A stretch of 64,000 nt of DNA, taken from CAYMBP01 sp964388745. Lineage in GTDB: Bacteria; Babelota; Babeliae; Babelales; RVW-14. Location: NCBI GenBank assembly GCA_964388745.1, contig CAYMBP010000004.1, positions 1-64,000 of the forward strand, given 5' to 3'. Every line of letters starts with the position of its first letter. Position 1 is the stretch's first letter. The notes under the pieces are model-generated. The model did no database searches, had not been told where the DNA came from, and saw only the letters and a program-made list of their open reading frames with translations. This document shows, piece after piece, positions 43,793 through 52,542 of the stretch. The translations under genes and the position numbers were made by a program.

Positions 43793-43873
43793 ATATTCAT
43801 TTGAAATAAAGACTTCATTACTACTCTCCTTTCTCCTTTTTCCGCCATACAAATTCTTTTGTATGGCGGTTTT
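43793..43873 (+). ncRNA. Candidate small RNA 2 of a tandem pair
   Basis: The second copy shares 42 identical bases (43811-43852) with copy 1. Its terminator stem CCGCCATACAAA/TTTGTATGGCGG (43842-43853 with 43858-43869) differs at two stem positions in a pairing-preserving way: G-C to A-T near the loop, and a T-G wobble to T-A. A T-run follows. Preserved pairing under change supports a functional RNA hairpin. The upstream sequence is diverged except for the promoter-like hexamers. Confidence 0.6.
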
Positions 43874-43982
43874 ATTTTATTTATAAGAGACTTGCTTGAA
43901 CTTTTTTACGTATTATGCCAAAATACGCTCGTTAGCATTGTAGGTTTAAGGTGGGCTAAAAAAAGTAAAGGGGAATAAAATA

Positions 43983-45680
43983 ATGAATCTCTATGTCAAA
44001 AGCATAATTCAGTTCTTTTTATCTTTTACAATGTTCGCTCATAGCCTTCTTCAAGCAAATAATCTATCTGTTCAGGTAGTGCAAAAATCTCAAAAAAAGA
44101 ACCAGATCCCTTATCAAGCAAAGCTTTTTTTACTGTCTCAAGGGCTTGAAAGAGACGAAGATATAAGACAGATAGAGACAATTGATAAATATGCACCATT
44201 ACCAATTTCTTCTTATCTTAAAAATGCTTCATTTGAAGGAAAGTATGAGCAAATAGCTCAAGTTCCCCTTGTCGTCAATGGGGAGATTATTAACCACATC
44301 TTTATTGGTTTAGGAAAGCCTGCAAAAAATATAGATGACTCTTGTGAATATCTTAGGCGATCCATAGCCTCGGTTATGCCTCTTGTTAAAAATCTTAAAA
44401 TAGCCCATCTACTGGTAGAAATTCCACGATATCTTGAAGAAATTTGTAAGCGGACTTATGAGGAGTTAGTTCGAGAGTGCAGCTTAGCAACTCTCATGCA
44501 TGATTATAGTTATGACGAATTTAGACAATCAAAAAAAAATGATAACGATTTTCATCCAATTATTACATTTCTTATACCAGAGAATAAAGAGATGGAGTTT
44601 GTTGAAAAAGCATGCAAAGAAGCTAGTATTATTGCAAGCTCATTAAATGAAGCTCGATGTTGGATGGATGGTCCAGCCAACAAGGTGACACCTACCTTCA
44701 TGGCAGAGCAAGCAAAAAAAATTGCAGCAAGAAATGAGAATCTTGTTTGCCATATTCTTGAAGAATCTGATGCAAAAAATCTTGGGATGGGGGCTTTTCT
44801 TGCTGTAAGTAAAGGATCATCACAATCTGGAAAAATTGTTATTCTTGAATACAAAAGTGACAGCCCACATGCTCAAACAATTGCCCTATGTGGTAAAGGA
44901 ATTACGTATGACACAGGAGGGGTTTCACTTAAAACTCCTGGAGCTATGCTTGGCATGAAGTATGACATGTGTGGTGGTGCGTCTGTTTTAGCGATTATGA
45001 ATCTTGTTGCTCAATTTAAGCCACATTGCAATGTTATTGGCATTGTCCCATTTGCTGAAAATATGCCAGATGGCAATGCGTATCGTGAAGATGATATTTT
45101 AACAGCCATGAACGGCAAAACAATTGAAGTAATCACAACGGACGCAGAAGGTAGGCTTGTTTTAGCAGATGCTTTATGTTATGCAGAAAAGGTATATCAT
45201 CCGGATATTATAATTGATATTGCTACACTAACAGGAGCTTGCCCTAATGCTGTTGGTCGTTTTTATACAGCCTTCATGACAAAAGACTCTGACCTCATGC
45301 AATTACTTCAATTCTATGGGTATAAAACAGGGGACCGCATGTGGCCACTTCCATTTCATGATGATTATAAAAAAGCTAATAAATCTGATATTGCCGATGT
45401 AAAGAATAAGGGATCTTATCAATATCAGGCTTATTGCATTGAGGCTGGAAAATTTCTTGAAAACTTTGTTGAAAATGCTCGGTGGGCACATCTTGATATT
45501 GCAGGATCTGGATGGAGTGCCCCTGGTATTAATTATTTAGGTAATGGAGCAACTGGGGCGGGCATAAGAACTATTTTATATGTTATTATGAATTACAGCG
45601 CTCAAGCTCGCTTATATAAAGAAATCAATGAATTTCATTACTCACAGGCAAAGGAGAAAGAAGCTGCTCTTGCGGCTTAA
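43983..45680 (+). CDS. Exported M17 leucyl aminopeptidase, copy 1
   Basis: This 565-residue protein is an M17-family metallo-aminopeptidase, which removes N-terminal residues from peptides using two metal ions. The metal and catalytic residues are present: K and D in CGKGITYDTGG, D in KYDMCGGAS, and D, E, R in TTDAEGRLVLADAL. Unlike the usual cytosolic PepA, it has an N-terminal signal peptide (SIIQFFLSFTMFAHSLLQA). AAAGGGG lies nine bases upstream. A paralogue follows 76 bases later in the same orientation. It probably degrades peptides outside the cytoplasm. Confidence 0.92.
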   Translation: MNLYVKSIIQFFLSFTMFAHSLLQANNLSVQVVQKSQKKNQIPYQAKLFLLSQGLERDEDIRQIETIDKYAPLPISSYLKNASFEGKYEQIAQVPLVVNGEIINHIFIGLGKPAKNIDDSCEYLRRSIASVMPLVKNLKIAHLLVEIPRYLEEICKRTYEELVRECSLATLMHDYSYDEFRQSKKNDNDFHPIITFLIPENKEMEFVEKACKEASIIASSLNEARCWMDGPANKVTPTFMAEQAKKIAARNENLVCHILEESDAKNLGMGAFLAVSKGSSQSGKIVILEYKSDSPHAQTIALCGKGITYDTGGVSLKTPGAMLGMKYDMCGGASVLAIMNLVAQFKPHCNVIGIVPFAENMPDGNAYREDDILTAMNGKTIEVITTDAEGRLVLADALCYAEKVYHPDIIIDIATLTGACPNAVGRFYTAFMTKDSDLMQLLQFYGYKTGDRMWPLPFHDDYKKANKSDIADVKNKGSYQYQAYCIEAGKFLENFVENARWAHLDIAGSGWSAPGINYLGNGATGAGIRTILYVIMNYSAQARLYKEINEFHYSQAKEKEAALAA

Positions 45681-45756
45681 TATTATGGGGGTGCATCAAT
45701 GTATCCCCATAAGCTCAAAATATAAAGTACGGTTAATTTTTAGAAAGGACTAAGTT

Positions 45757-47400
45757 ATGAACAAGCATTTTTGCTTAATAGTTTTTCTATTTCTTTTTCC
45801 TGGAGTAATACCTTTTAGCAATGGCAAGGCTGCACCATTTAATGAAAATCATCTCTTCTTGGAAGTTAAAGAGTGTCAACAGCTCCCAGTTACTCACCAT
45901 ATTTCCTATGAAGCAAAGCTATTTTTAATGAGTGAAGGATTTAAATATGCAGATGATGCTCAAACGATTGAAGAAATTAATGCATATTCTTCAACCCCGA
46001 TAGAAGAATATTTTAAAATAAAGAACTTTGAAGGAAAATATGAGCAGGTAATCGAAATTCCTTTAAATGTTGATGGTAAGTTGATTGATCATATTTTTGT
46101 TGGGCTTGGAAAACCAAACACCTATCCTGATACAGCATGTGAGTATTTTCGTCGATCATTTTCATCAGTTATTCCTCTTATGAAAAAAAACAAAATAATA
46201 GACCTTGCAACTTGTTTGCCAAAATTCTTAGAAAAATGGTGTAACCGATCATATGCAGATCTTATTTATGAAGCGGGCCTTGCAGCACTTCTCCACTATT
46301 ATGATTATGATGACTATAAAAGCGAAAAAAATAGGCATAATGCTTCTATCACATTTTGTCTTTCTGAAGAAGATTTTGAGTATCAAAGAGAGGCTGAGCA
46401 ATCTTCTATAATTGCAACAACAGTTGCGCATTCAATGAACGCAGCAAGGAATTGGATGGATGGTCCAGCAAATTTAGTTACACCTTTATTTATGGCACAA
46501 CAAGCTGAAATGATTGCGAAAAAACATGATAACTTAACATATCGGGTTCTGAATGAAGAAAGTGCTACAAAGCTTGGAATGGGAGCTTTTATGGGTGTAT
46601 CACAGGGCTCTTCAAATCCTGGCAATATTGTCATTCTTGAATATTATTGTGATGATGATGCACCAACAATTGGGTTATGTGGTAAAGGAATTACATATGA
46701 TACTGGTGGCGTTTCACTCAAACCACCGAGTGCTATGCTTGGCATGAAATATGACATGTGCGGTGGCGCATCTGTTTTGGCTATTATGGACCTTGTTGCC
46801 CAGTTTAAACCACATTGTAATGTTATTGGCATAGCCCCATTTGCTGAAAATATGCCAGACGGTAAATCTTACCGAGAAGATGATATTTTAACAGCTATGA
46901 ACGGAAAAACAATCGAAATTATTAACACAGATGCTGAAGGCCGATTAGCTCTAGCCGATGCATTATGCTACCTTGAACAAGAATATAGACCTGACGTAAT
47001 TTTTACTATTGCAACACTAACAGGAGCATGCTTACATGCAGTTGGTCATGAATACACAGCCTTTATGACTCAAGACACAGAGCTCTTGCAACTTCTACAA
47101 CGATATGGAAATAGAACAGGAGATAAAATGTGGCCACTGCCATTTCATGATGACTATATGAAAGCCAATCACTCAAGCGTTGCTGATGTTGCTAATGCTG
47201 GTTCAAAAAAATATCAAGCTGGCAGCATTGTTGCTGGAAAATTTCTTCAAAATTTTATTGAAAATGCACGCTGGGCACATCTTGATATAGCCGGTGCTGC
47301 ATGGGGCTCAACTGATATAAATTACGTAGGACAAGGAGCAACAGGAGCGAGTATCAGAACGCTTATTCATGTAATTATGGATTTCAGTCAATATAATTAG
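45757..47400 (+). CDS. Exported M17 leucyl aminopeptidase, copy 2
   Basis: This 547-residue paralogue of the preceding gene has the same motifs (KGITYDTGGVSLK, KYDMCGGAS, NTDAEGRLALADAL) and a different signal peptide (FCLIVFLFLFPGVIPFSNG). The two share long identical stretches in the catalytic domain and diverge in the N-terminal domain, as expected after tandem duplication. AAAGGA lies seven bases upstream. Both are exported, which suggests specialisation in substrate range. Confidence 0.92.
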   Translation: MNKHFCLIVFLFLFPGVIPFSNGKAAPFNENHLFLEVKECQQLPVTHHISYEAKLFLMSEGFKYADDAQTIEEINAYSSTPIEEYFKIKNFEGKYEQVIEIPLNVDGKLIDHIFVGLGKPNTYPDTACEYFRRSFSSVIPLMKKNKIIDLATCLPKFLEKWCNRSYADLIYEAGLAALLHYYDYDDYKSEKNRHNASITFCLSEEDFEYQREAEQSSIIATTVAHSMNAARNWMDGPANLVTPLFMAQQAEMIAKKHDNLTYRVLNEESATKLGMGAFMGVSQGSSNPGNIVILEYYCDDDAPTIGLCGKGITYDTGGVSLKPPSAMLGMKYDMCGGASVLAIMDLVAQFKPHCNVIGIAPFAENMPDGKSYREDDILTAMNGKTIEIINTDAEGRLALADALCYLEQEYRPDVIFTIATLTGACLHAVGHEYTAFMTQDTELLQLLQRYGNRTGDKMWPLPFHDDYMKANHSSVADVANAGSKKYQAGSIVAGKFLQNFIENARWAHLDIAGAAWGSTDINYVGQGATGASIRTLIHVIMDFSQYN

Positions 47401-47454
47401 ACGAACTTCCTCTTTCTTCCACTCGGAATTAGAAAAAAGCTACTCATGATAATA

Positions 47455-47486
47455 AGAGATAGGATCTATTGCAAGATCCTATCTCT
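47455..47486. terminator. 12-bp hairpin between convergent genes
   Basis: AGAGATAGGATC (47455-47466) pairs perfectly with GATCCTATCTCT (47475-47486), with an eight-base loop. It lies 55 bases after the second aminopeptidase stop. No immediate T-run is present on either strand, so it may not terminate by itself. Confidence 0.5.
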
Positions 47487-47546
47487 GCTTGATCGTTTTA
47501 GTTTTATTGCTTGTTATTTTAATGAGCTAAAAAACATCCACTTTTT

Positions 47547-49052
47547 TTAAAGGAAATCATCAGAACTCTGCGGAAAAAGCATGGTGCTCATCTGCTCAAT
47601 GCGCAAGCGAATATCTCTAAAATTGGGATTGCTATAATATTGTTCTGCAACATTTATTGCAATGATTAAGTTTTCTTGAGCTTGTGGAATATTGCCTCGA
47701 TCAAGACTCTCTTGTGTAGCAGCTAGCTCATTAATAACAATTGCCATCTGAAAAGAAACAAGAGGGCTCTCTATAAAAAGCATTTGGGTAATACCCTGAA
47801 TTAGATGAAAATACCTTTCATAAGAATTATTAAGTGAGTCAATAAATATAATGTTTTGTTCTCTTTTTTGTGCAATAAGAGAGACCCAGTGACCTGGAGT
47901 ATTTGCAATAACACAGATCTGACTTGAAGCTTCGTCACGAAACTGTTGCATGCCTTGAGCATCTTCATCACTGAAGGCAAAAGCTGCTGATCGCTCAAAG
48001 GCATCCTGTTCAAGAATATAAATGTTGGCAAGTTTATTATCTGAACGAAATTGAAGAGCATTCTCATTAACACCAAGTACTTTTAAGTAAGGACGTACTT
48101 GCTCTATATTTTCACGTGACATTAATCTTTCAATTTCATCCCTTACTAAATGGTCAAAGGTTCCATTTGAACGATGTTGTTGTATATTGTTTTTCCATAT
48201 ATTAATAACTTCAGAAAAAGCTTCTGGGTGTTGGGCGGTGTTCTTTATCAACTCTCCAGAGGGGTCCGCTTGAATAAGAATACCATTTATTAAGGCAAAG
48301 TAACCACAATCTAGTCCTGACTGTGGTTGACTGAAAATTTGTTGAACATTAAGCGCGATATTGTTCTCAAGATCATTTTTACTATTTATATTAATTACAC
48401 CACAAGCAGCTACTCTACCTGTTCGAGATGATGTCATATAACAATATCCTTTGTATGCAAAATAAGTTCCGATCCCTAAACCAATAACAGAGGGAACAAT
48501 CGGAAACTCTATCATAAGCTCCTTGGGCCAATGCCATATATAATCAAAAAATGATTCCTTAAATCCCATATCTTTATAACAAAGAGGAAAGACTGTTGAT
48601 TGCATAATTTCTATAAGGGTACGAAGGTAAATAATTGAAGGACTTGGTGAATAACTGTTAGATAACTCTTGAAGAATTTTTTTACATCTTTTTTCAAAAA
48701 TTCTTATCTGGTGTGGTAGTGCTAGATGCTTCTTTTGATTTAATGAATAAAAAAGCTTGCCATATAAACGAATACCTTGATCTACATAAGGATTTTTTGA
48801 TTTGCTAATGAGCAAATCCATTGAGTTAGTAAGCTCTAAACCTTGATCAAGTAGTGCTATATCTCTATTATAATCTTCATCTTCATATTCTTTTTTTAAA
48901 TGTTTTTCCAAATAAATTGAAGCCCTGAGCTCAGAAAACATTTTTTTTAAAGAAAGGGTTGCAAGATCAAAAGTAGGTGTCGCACTTATAATTGTGACAG
49001 ATAACAACGAAACAACAAACATTGTCACAAAAATTATTTTTATTGATTTCAT
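47547..49052 (-). CDS. Exported papain-like cysteine protease candidate (Ulp1/deubiquitinase-like)
   Basis: The 501-residue protein has a signal peptide (IIFVTMFVVSLLSVTIISA) and a possible membrane segment at about 184-202. Its C-terminal half carries SGLDCGYFALING (C249), TPGHWVSLI (H388) and IIFIDSLNN (D405). The Cys-Gly and His-Trp...Asp-Ser motifs resemble Ulp1/C48 ubiquitin-like proteases. There the order is His, Asp, Cys; here Cys comes first, as in papain, OTU and USP enzymes, so the domain may be permuted or a different clan member. An acidic helical tail follows. A TATACT promoter lies upstream. The substrate is unknown; host ubiquitin-like conjugates are one possibility. Confidence 0.62.
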   Translation of the reverse strand: MKSIKIIFVTMFVVSLLSVTIISATPTFDLATLSLKKMFSELRASIYLEKHLKKEYEDEDYNRDIALLDQGLELTNSMDLLISKSKNPYVDQGIRLYGKLFYSLNQKKHLALPHQIRIFEKRCKKILQELSNSYSPSPSIIYLRTLIEIMQSTVFPLCYKDMGFKESFFDYIWHWPKELMIEFPIVPSVIGLGIGTYFAYKGYCYMTSSRTGRVAACGVININSKNDLENNIALNVQQIFSQPQSGLDCGYFALINGILIQADPSGELIKNTAQHPEAFSEVINIWKNNIQQHRSNGTFDHLVRDEIERLMSRENIEQVRPYLKVLGVNENALQFRSDNKLANIYILEQDAFERSAAFAFSDEDAQGMQQFRDEASSQICVIANTPGHWVSLIAQKREQNIIFIDSLNNSYERYFHLIQGITQMLFIESPLVSFQMAIVINELAATQESLDRGNIPQAQENLIIAINVAEQYYSNPNFRDIRLRIEQMSTMLFPQSSDDFL

Positions 49053-49090
49053 AGATTCTTCCTGTTATGTAAAATAGTAGAAACAGATAA

Positions 49091-49119
49091 AGTATAGCTT
49101 TTTTTGCAACACCATTCAA
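49091..49119 (-). promoter_or_regulatory. Promoter of the exported cysteine protease gene
   Basis: On the minus strand TTGAAT (49114-49119), a 17-base spacer and TATACT (49091-49096). It is about 40 bases before the start codon at 49052. Confidence 0.55.
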
Positions 49120-49161
49120 ACATAGACAAATATTAAATATTTAAAAAAAGATCATTATTTT

Positions 49162-49734
49162 ATGAAAAAATTATTTGTTATATCTGCCCCATCTGGAGCC
49201 GGGAAGACTTCTCTTGTTCAAGCTCTTTTAGACAAGTACGCTAACGACTATGCTCTATCTCGTGTTGTTACTTATACAACCCGAGCGCCACGGCTTAATG
49301 AAAGAGATGGGATTGATTATCATTTTATTAGTAAAGACAGATTTAAAAACCGTATCAAAGAAAATTTTTTTATTGAAATCACAGAGTATAATCAATCATT
49401 ATATGGAACAGCACGAAAGAGTCTTGAAGTAAAAAATTCAACGCATCATAAAATTGCCATTCTTGACCGAAACGGTGCATCTACACTTAAAGAAGAATAT
49501 CCCAAGGCAGTATTAATTTGGATTTATCCGCCAAGCATTAATGAATTGCAAAAGAGACTTCTTTTGCGAAAAAGTGAAAATACTAATGAAATTAATAAGA
49601 GAATAGCTATTGCTCAACAAGAAATCCAAAAAGAAAAAAATCAACCTATTTATAATCATCATATAAAAAATGACTTCTTTGACGTCGCCCTCAAAGAATT
49701 AGTAACAATTATAAAAAAGCATATTAATTCTTAA
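49162..49734 (+). CDS. gmk: Guanylate kinase
   Basis: Gmk phosphorylates GMP to GDP. The 190-residue protein has the P-loop SAPSGAGKTS (8-17), the GMP-binding TTRAPRLNERDGIDYHF and EYNQSLYGT, and a normal length. The SD is weak. It stands alone, ending four bases from the stop of the convergent EamA gene. Confidence 0.95.
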   Translation: MKKLFVISAPSGAGKTSLVQALLDKYANDYALSRVVTYTTRAPRLNERDGIDYHFISKDRFKNRIKENFFIEITEYNQSLYGTARKSLEVKNSTHHKIAILDRNGASTLKEEYPKAVLIWIYPPSINELQKRLLLRKSENTNEINKRIAIAQQEIQKEKNQPIYNHHIKNDFFDVALKELVTIIKKHINS

Positions 49735-49738
49735 TGTA

Positions 49739-50647
49739 TTAGCTCTCTTTGTAAAAAACAAATAGTCCTGTTGTTACACAGACTAAACAAAAGAGATGAT
49801 GCCAAGTAATAACGCCATCCATTAAAAGCCATTCAAAAATAGTAGAAAAAACAGGACACAAGAATCCACTTAGTGAAACAAAGGTAATAGAATATCGCTT
49901 GATAAGAAACGCATACAAATTATAAAATATGACATTTGAGAGCAAGATAAGTAACGTAAGCCAACCAACAAAAGGAGCGACTGCTGTTACAGGCGTTGCT
50001 TGCACTCCGTCAACAAATAAAAATGTTACACCGCACATAACCCCCCCAAGTAACATGGCAACTCCGTTAACAAAAACAATGCTGTAATTTTTTTCAGAAA
50101 GTTTTTTTACGTGAAACCAAGCATAAGCAGCAGATAACATTGCACAAGCAAGCGCTGCCTCTGGGATTGAAATACCGAATAAAGAAAAGGCTGGGGCAAC
50201 ACCTGAAAGAAGTGTTTCTCCTGTCTCAGCAAGTGCTTGTGATGCTAGTAAAGGGGCAAGTCCAATAACACCAAGAAGAATTCCTGTAATATTGTATAAA
50301 GTAAGCCGCTCATTAAGAACAAGATACGAAAGAAACGCCGTTGCAAATGGAGTTGCTGAATAAATTAGAACTGTTTTAAGTGCAGATACATATTGTAAGG
50401 CCCAAAACTCTAATACAAAAACAACATAAATATGTAAAAAAGCAACAGTGAGAAAAGGCCACCAGTCTTTAAGTGCTCGTGAAAAATTATTCCGATCTCC
50501 AGTAACCCATTGATATCCTAAAAGAGCTCCACCAGAAATTATCATTCGAACAGTAAGAAGAAAAAGAGGTGTTGAATAAAAAATAGTATTTTTAGCAGCA
50601 ACAAAGGAGAGAGCTAAAATCATATACATGAAAATAATAAGAATCAT
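49739..50647 (-). CDS. EamA/DMT-superfamily transporter
   Basis: This is a 302-residue integral membrane protein with about ten hydrophobic segments arranged as two repeats of five, the EamA layout. The C-terminal repeat has PVFSTIFEWLLMDGVITWHH, which matches the family. Substrates of this superfamily range from amino acids to nucleotide sugars; the sequence does not tell which. AAGGAG lies five bases upstream. It is at the downstream end of the lptF/G-like gene. Confidence 0.87.
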   Translation of the reverse strand: MILIIFMYMILALSFVAAKNTIFYSTPLFLLTVRMIISGGALLGYQWVTGDRNNFSRALKDWWPFLTVAFLHIYVVFVLEFWALQYVSALKTVLIYSATPFATAFLSYLVLNERLTLYNITGILLGVIGLAPLLASQALAETGETLLSGVAPAFSLFGISIPEAALACAMLSAAYAWFHVKKLSEKNYSIVFVNGVAMLLGGVMCGVTFLFVDGVQATPVTAVAPFVGWLTLLILLSNVIFYNLYAFLIKRYSITFVSLSGFLCPVFSTIFEWLLMDGVITWHHLFCLVCVTTGLFVFYKES

Positions 50648-50664
50648 AGATGCTCCTTAATGAT

Positions 50665-51699
50665 CTATTGTTTATTATAATATAGTAATAGCAAAGTGAC
50701 TGTTATAATAATTAGTGGGCCATACAATATAGCCACACTTGCTACAGGATTCTGAACAAGTGCTTGCGCACACAAGCTACATGCGTAAGATATAAAAAAT
50801 AATATTCCACTTGAAGAGAATGTAATTAAAAACCCTCTTCCCTTGCTTAAACCCCATAAAAATGTGAAAAAGAATCCTAAAAATGGAAGCATTAAAAGCC
50901 AAATAGATTGCGATATGCGCTTGTTATATTCTAACATGACCTCCATTTTTTTACAATTTTCACCATAAAGCTCAACAATATTCATTGACCTTATAGCTTT
51001 AGTAGTACTTTTTTGCAATGGTGTGACAAATTGCTTAAGATCAATAATAATTGTATCAAATACTCCTTTTTTATGACTATTCTGATTAGAGAATGATCCA
51101 TTAAAAAGAGTAATGCTCTGATCTTTTAAAGAGCCTGTAGTTGCTACAAAAACAAATATATCTTGTTGATTTTTAAAGGGAAGTGTAAAAAATAAACGTT
51201 CAAAATGTATACTTTGATCAATAATCTTTTTCTTCGCAAACCATAACGAAACACCATCTGTTAACTTATGCATTACACCTGGCTCAAACTGCTCAATCTG
51301 TTTTGTTGCAATATCAACAAGAAGTACTCGCAAATGATTTTGGCTGGAAGGAATAATAAAGAAAATAAGAGGTATAAATAAAGTAGTAAGTGATAATGAG
51401 AAAAGAAAAAGAGCTACAAAAAATGATTTCCTTAAACGATGAAAAAAATAAAAAATGAGCAAATCTGTACGTACAAAAATATCAATACAGACCAACTGAA
51501 CAGCACTGCAAGCAGCAAGAGGGATAATATACCCTGATAATGTAATAAACATTGATGCTAACAGTGCCGGTAAAAGAGCAATCGAAAAAATAAAAGATAG
51601 TCGTGTTAACAATGTTGTTACAATTAATAAAAAAGAAAAAATGGTACAACAAAAAACAAATTTTTTATAAAATCGAAAGAGAAAAAAAGAGATGATCAT
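50665..51699 (-). CDS. LptF/LptG-family permease
   Basis: The 344-residue protein has two N-terminal and several further membrane segments around a periplasmic beta-rich domain (about 125-250), and three helices at the C-terminus. This is the YjgP/YjgQ layout of the LptF and LptG subunits that extract LPS. The region LLVDIATKQIEQFEPGVMH matches the periplasmic jellyroll of the family. Only one such gene is here; two are usual. It starts 10 bases after the ymdB stop. Together with Lnt and LolC/E it argues for an LPS-bearing outer membrane. Confidence 0.78.
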   Translation of the reverse strand: MIISFFLFRFYKKFVFCCTIFSFLLIVTTLLTRLSFIFSIALLPALLASMFITLSGYIIPLAACSAVQLVCIDIFVRTDLLIFYFFHRLRKSFFVALFLFSLSLTTLFIPLIFFIIPSSQNHLRVLLVDIATKQIEQFEPGVMHKLTDGVSLWFAKKKIIDQSIHFERLFFTLPFKNQQDIFVFVATTGSLKDQSITLFNGSFSNQNSHKKGVFDTIIIDLKQFVTPLQKSTTKAIRSMNIVELYGENCKKMEVMLEYNKRISQSIWLLMLPFLGFFFTFLWGLSKGRGFLITFSSSGILFFISYACSLCAQALVQNPVASVAILYGPLIIITVTLLLLYYNKQ

Positions 51700-51708
51700 T
51701 AATAACAG

Positions 51709-52530
51709 CTACGTCACAGACATATCAGGATCAATATGTCGAATGCGCTCAATATGCAAAGCCTTACCTGTTTTTGCATCAACATCAACAACAATGCCTG
51801 AAAGTACAAATGGTGGCTCATGAGAAACAACAAATCTTCCCATTTTAGGGTGGTACAAAAAGCGACTTATAACCCCCTCTTTTTGAAATCCAATAACTGA
51901 ATGAACAGAGCAAGAAGCCCCAAGGTCTGTAATATAACCAGTTCCCTTTGGTAAAATACGCTCATCTGCAGTTTGTACATGAGTATGCGTTCCCACCAAG
52001 CAAGATACTTTACCATCAACAAAAAGCCCCATAGCATTTTTTTCAGATGTTGCCTCAGCATGAAAGTCAACAAGAATGATAGGAGTTTTTGACTTAAGCA
52101 TTAAAATTAACGATTCAATCGTGCGAAATGGACAATCAAGCGAATCTCGCACAAAAACACGACCATGTAAGTTAACAATCGCAACTAAATGATTACTCGC
52201 AGTAGAAAAAAGAGAATATCCTTTTCCCTGACAACCAGATGGATAATTTGCTGGTCGAATAAAGTCATCACGACTTTCAAAACTGTTAAAAACCTCCTTA
52301 TTGTCCCAAGCATGATTGCCGGTGGTGATTACATCAGCACCGGCATCTTTCAACGTTGTTATAATTTTAGGAGAAATTCCTCGACCATCTTTTGCAGCAT
52401 TTTCTCCATTCACCACAAGTACATCAGCTTTATACTGCTTTTTAAGCTGCATACCCCATTTTTTAAAAAGTTGTTGACCGGGCAATCCAACAAGATCCCC
52501 AATAATCATGATGCGCACTGATGTACTCAT
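51709..52530 (-). CDS. ymdB: YmdB-family metallophosphoesterase
   Basis: The protein of 273 residues belongs to the TIGR00282 family, with IGDLVGLPG, VVNGENAAKDGRGIS, TTGNHAWD, and the later VDFHAEATSEK and VGTHTHVQTAD metal-binding segments. In Bacillus the family member YmdB is a cAMP phosphodiesterase linked to RNase Y and adaptive gene expression. AAAGGA lies seven bases upstream. It directly follows rny, which is the widespread rny-ymdB pair. Confidence 0.93.
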   Translation of the reverse strand: MSTSVRIMIIGDLVGLPGQQLFKKWGMQLKKQYKADVLVVNGENAAKDGRGISPKIITTLKDAGADVITTGNHAWDNKEVFNSFESRDDFIRPANYPSGCQGKGYSLFSTASNHLVAIVNLHGRVFVRDSLDCPFRTIESLILMLKSKTPIILVDFHAEATSEKNAMGLFVDGKVSCLVGTHTHVQTADERILPKGTGYITDLGASCSVHSVIGFQKEGVISRFLYHPKMGRFVVSHEPPFVLSGIVVDVDAKTGKALHIERIRHIDPDMSVT

Positions 52531-52542
52531 AGATAATTCCTT

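Noticed and set aside
43572..43852. Two protein starts on the minus strand (SD before ATGAAGTC)
   Set aside because: The tract does read as SD plus ATG there, but the frames end after 7 and 16 codons, while the hairpin with T-run and promoter-like boxes favour the plus strand. Kept as an alternative in the small-RNA entry.
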